From: Merdicola sp048393175
GTDB taxonomy: Bacteria > Bacillota > Clostridia > TANB77 > CAG-508
NCBI GenBank assembly: GCA_048393175.1
Contig: DBFJJM010000095.1
Span: 1 to 15,866, forward strand
Direction of reading: 5' to 3'
DNA length: 15,866 nucleotides
Shown piece by piece: positions 14,381 through 15,866 of the stretch (positions are counted from its first letter, which is position 1; every line of letters starts with the position of its first letter). A program made the position numbers and the translations under genes. Below the pieces are notes generated by a model. That model had not been told where the DNA came from and did no database searches. It saw only the letters and a program-made list of their open reading frames with translations.

Positions 14381-14398
14381 TTTTTTCTCCTTTTACAG

Positions 14399-14420
14399 TT
14401 GTATTACTTGCATAGTACAA
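14399..14420. promoter_or_regulatory. GntR/YtrA-type operator
   Basis: A 22 bp inverted repeat of pattern TTGTAnTAnnnnnnTAnTACAA. Eight positions in each half pair around six central bases. It begins at the last base of the -10 box and covers the expected start of transcription, a position that blocks RNA polymerase. The layout agrees with operators of YtrA-type regulators. Confidence 0.65.
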
Positions 14421-14447
14421 TCATACATCTTTTTTTAAAATAGTCAA
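14420..14447 (-). promoter_or_regulatory. Promoter of the GntR-ABC operon
   Basis: TTGACT (14442-14447), 16 bp and TATGAT (14420-14425) on the minus strand, about 40 bases before the GntR start. Confidence 0.65.
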
Positions 14448-14476
14448 GAGATTTTTCAAAATTTCACTCTTTCATT

Positions 14477-14507
14477 GAAAAAAGAATAAGCGAAAAAACT
14501 TATTCTT
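14477..14507 (-). terminator. Terminator behind the AAA ATPase gene
   Basis: Arms AAGAATAAG (14482-14490) and CTTATTCTT (14499-14507), 8-base loop, then a T run on the minus strand. It starts nine bases past the stop codon. Confidence 0.75.
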
Positions 14508-14516
14508 GTATCTCTT

Positions 14517-15719
14517 TTATATAGAATCTTCTAATAAAAAATCAATAATGTTTCTATGAACAATTCCATTTCTAGAAAAATCAAATCTATCCATTGACAA
14601 AACATATTTAGGATAATTATCTTCTATTTTATGATATGCTCCAAATTCTTTATCTATAATTGTTTCATCTGCTAACATATAAGCAACTTGAAAATAGATT
14701 TTTTGATCGAAATTAGTAGCGATAAAATCAATTTCCGCGTTGTCTGTCTTTCCTACATACACTTCATATCCCCTATTGATTAGTTCATTATATACTATAT
14801 TTTCTAAGATAGAACCAATTCCTTGTTTGGTTTGATTACTTTTTACTTTGCTGATTCCAATATCTGTTAAATAGTATTTGTCATTCGTAGACAAAATCTT
14901 TTTTCCCTTAATATCATAACGTTGTGCTTTACTCATAATATAGGAATTAACAATATAGGATAAATAATTATACAATGTCTCATTAGAGCAACTTCTATTC
15001 TCACTAGAAAGATATTTTAATATATTTGTTACAGAAAATTGCTGAGAAGGTGTAGACATTAAATATTCTATTATTTTTTGTAATAATTCTACATCCTTTA
15101 TGTTATATCTAGCAATAATGTCTTTTACAACAATAGAATCATATAAATCGGTTAAATATGTTTTGATTTCCATTTCACTTTGAAAAACATATCTTTGAGG
15201 CATACCACCCCACTTGATATAATCTGCAAATAACTCCTCTTGTTCCTTTTGATTAGTCATTTTTTTCAATTGACATACCTCTTTAAAAGTAAATGGTTGT
15301 ACTCGAAAAGAAACATATCTACCAGATAATAATGTTGCTAATTCTCCAGATAATAAATTACTATTTGAGCCAGTTATAAAAATAGATACATTTTTTGTTG
15401 CTTTAAAAGAATTAATTGCTTTCTCCCAATTCTTGATATTTTGTATTTCATCAAAAAATAAATAGTATTTGGATTTATCTTTTATTTTTTCTTTCACATA
15501 ATTATTTAAATCTAATTCATTTTTAAGAAAGGAGTTTTCAATATCTTCAAAATTAATATAAATAATATGTTCTCTATCAATTCCACCTTCTTCTAACTCT
15601 TGTATAATCTGTTTTAATAAAACAGACTTTCCTGCTCTTCTAATCCCTGTTATCACTTTTATTAAATCTTTGTCATAAAAGCCTCTTATCCTAGATAAAT
15701 ACAATTCTCTTTTTATCAT
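14517..15719 (-). CDS. AAA family ATPase with C-terminal DUF4143 domain
   Basis: A 400-residue protein of the AAA_14/DUF4143 type, a widespread and poorly understood family. The ATPase part has Walker A GIRRAGKS (25-32), Walker B YYLFFDEI (85-92) and a sensor strand ITGSNSNLLS (115-124). A winged-helix-like middle follows (about 215-285: QFSVTNILKYL, ETLYNYLSYI, KYYLTDIGI). The end carries the DUF4143 nuclease-like fold: GSILENIVYNELINRGYEVYVG and then AEIDFIA...IYFQVAY, which keeps the Glu, Asp and Gln of a PD-(D/E)xK pattern. Substrate and role are unknown. The frame opens at a GTG three codons earlier, but that GTG is part of the ribosome site AGAGGTGG, so ATG 15717-15719 is used. It is a single-gene unit with its own promoter, terminator and palindromic control region. 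Such genes are often mobile, and no partner is seen here. Confidence 0.9.
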   Translation of the reverse strand: MIKRELYLSRIRGFYDKDLIKVITGIRRAGKSVLLKQIIQELEEGGIDREHIIYINFEDIENSFLKNELDLNNYVKEKIKDKSKYYLFFDEIQNIKNWEKAINSFKATKNVSIFITGSNSNLLSGELATLLSGRYVSFRVQPFTFKEVCQLKKMTNQKEQEELFADYIKWGGMPQRYVFQSEMEIKTYLTDLYDSIVVKDIIARYNIKDVELLQKIIEYLMSTPSQQFSVTNILKYLSSENRSCSNETLYNYLSYIVNSYIMSKAQRYDIKGKKILSTNDKYYLTDIGISKVKSNQTKQGIGSILENIVYNELINRGYEVYVGKTDNAEIDFIATNFDQKIYFQVAYMLADETIIDKEFGAYHKIEDNYPKYVLSMDRFDFSRNGIVHRNIIDFLLEDSI

Positions 15720-15737
15720 ACTATCCACCTCTATTTT

Positions 15738-15766
15738 ATTATGCTTCTATTTCTTTTAGTTGTCAA
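15738..15766 (-). promoter_or_regulatory. Promoter of the AAA ATPase gene
   Basis: A perfect TTGACA (15761-15766), 17 bp and CATAAT (15738-15743) on the minus strand, about 20 bases before the start codon. The -35 box touches the palindrome at 15766-15793. Confidence 0.75.
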
Positions 15767-15793
15767 ATAATTTACGGTATACTGTAAATTATT
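15766..15793. promoter_or_regulatory. 28 bp palindromic operator candidate with two TTTACnGTA boxes
   Basis: Ten-base outer arms (15766-15775 and 15784-15793) match perfectly, and the centre GTATAC is also symmetric; only one base pair of 14 fails. It can be read as two inward-facing boxes, TTTACGGTA (15771-15779) and TACTGTAAA (15780-15788). It overlaps the -35 box by one base, where a repressor or activator could act. No plausible cognate regulator is inside the window. Confidence 0.6.
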
Positions 15794-15809
15794 CTGTTTT
15801 TCGACTTTA

Positions 15810-15819
15810 TTTACGGTAA
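15810..15819. promoter_or_regulatory. Third TTTACGGTAA box upstream of the AAA ATPase promoter
   Basis: The sequence TTTACGGTAA repeats the box found twice in the palindrome, 39 bases from the first box. TTACnGTAA is itself symmetric, so the same dimeric protein could bind here. The remaining sequence to the right edge shows nothing else I can support. Confidence 0.5.
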
Positions 15820-15866
15820 GAAGATTATATTTTTCTTTAACACTTACTATTCTTGTGTGTCTCTCA

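Overview
This window is AT-rich DNA with standard-code genes, strong AGGAGG-type ribosome sites, TTGACA/TATAAT promoters with 16-18 bp spacers, a YtrA-type GntR regulator and no outer-membrane genes. That points to a low-GC Bacillota (Clostridia or Bacilli-like, probably host-associated); genus cannot be told. All real genes but one lie on the minus strand, so the window is best read right to left. I see no rRNA, tRNA, CRISPR array, transposase or phage genes.

Right to left: (1) 14517-15719, a lone AAA ATPase of the DUF4143 type whose promoter carries a large palindrome and a further copy of the same box. (2) 12536-14380, a tightly overlapping GntR/YtrA regulator, ABC ATPase and ABC permease operon with a visible operator over the start of transcription. 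(3) 10888-12416, a coupled trio: GyrI-like ligand-binding protein, SRPBCC protein and VOC protein. (4) 8400-10890, two diverged copies of a promoter, three-helix membrane protein and hairpin terminator block, flanking the only plus-strand gene, an AraC regulator with a GyrI-like sensor domain. The copy at 10253-10806 has lost one base in a G run. (5) 7147-8274, a zinc alcohol dehydrogenase with a perfect 20 bp hairpin behind it. (6) 6443-7003, a sugar O-acetyltransferase. (7) 2174-6334, a probable operon: NatA-type ATPase, NatB-type permease, GH25 lysozyme (with a one-base frameshift before its last strand), ZIP metal transporter and a small anchored exported protein. (8) 1380-2093, a divergent CoaE-like P-loop kinase whose terminator lies inside its open frame. 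(9) 1-1301, rsmE and, overlapping it by ATGA, a membrane protein that runs off the left edge.

Most genes look like ordinary housekeeping or accessory functions: rRNA methylation, transport, cell-wall hydrolysis and small-molecule sensing or detoxification. The least explained part is the duplicated membrane-protein block around the AraC gene. Its leader and terminator are better conserved than most of the protein, and its family is not recognised. Three places (about 1502, 3681 and 10764) suggest single G/C indels, which could mean gene decay, phase variation or assembly error.
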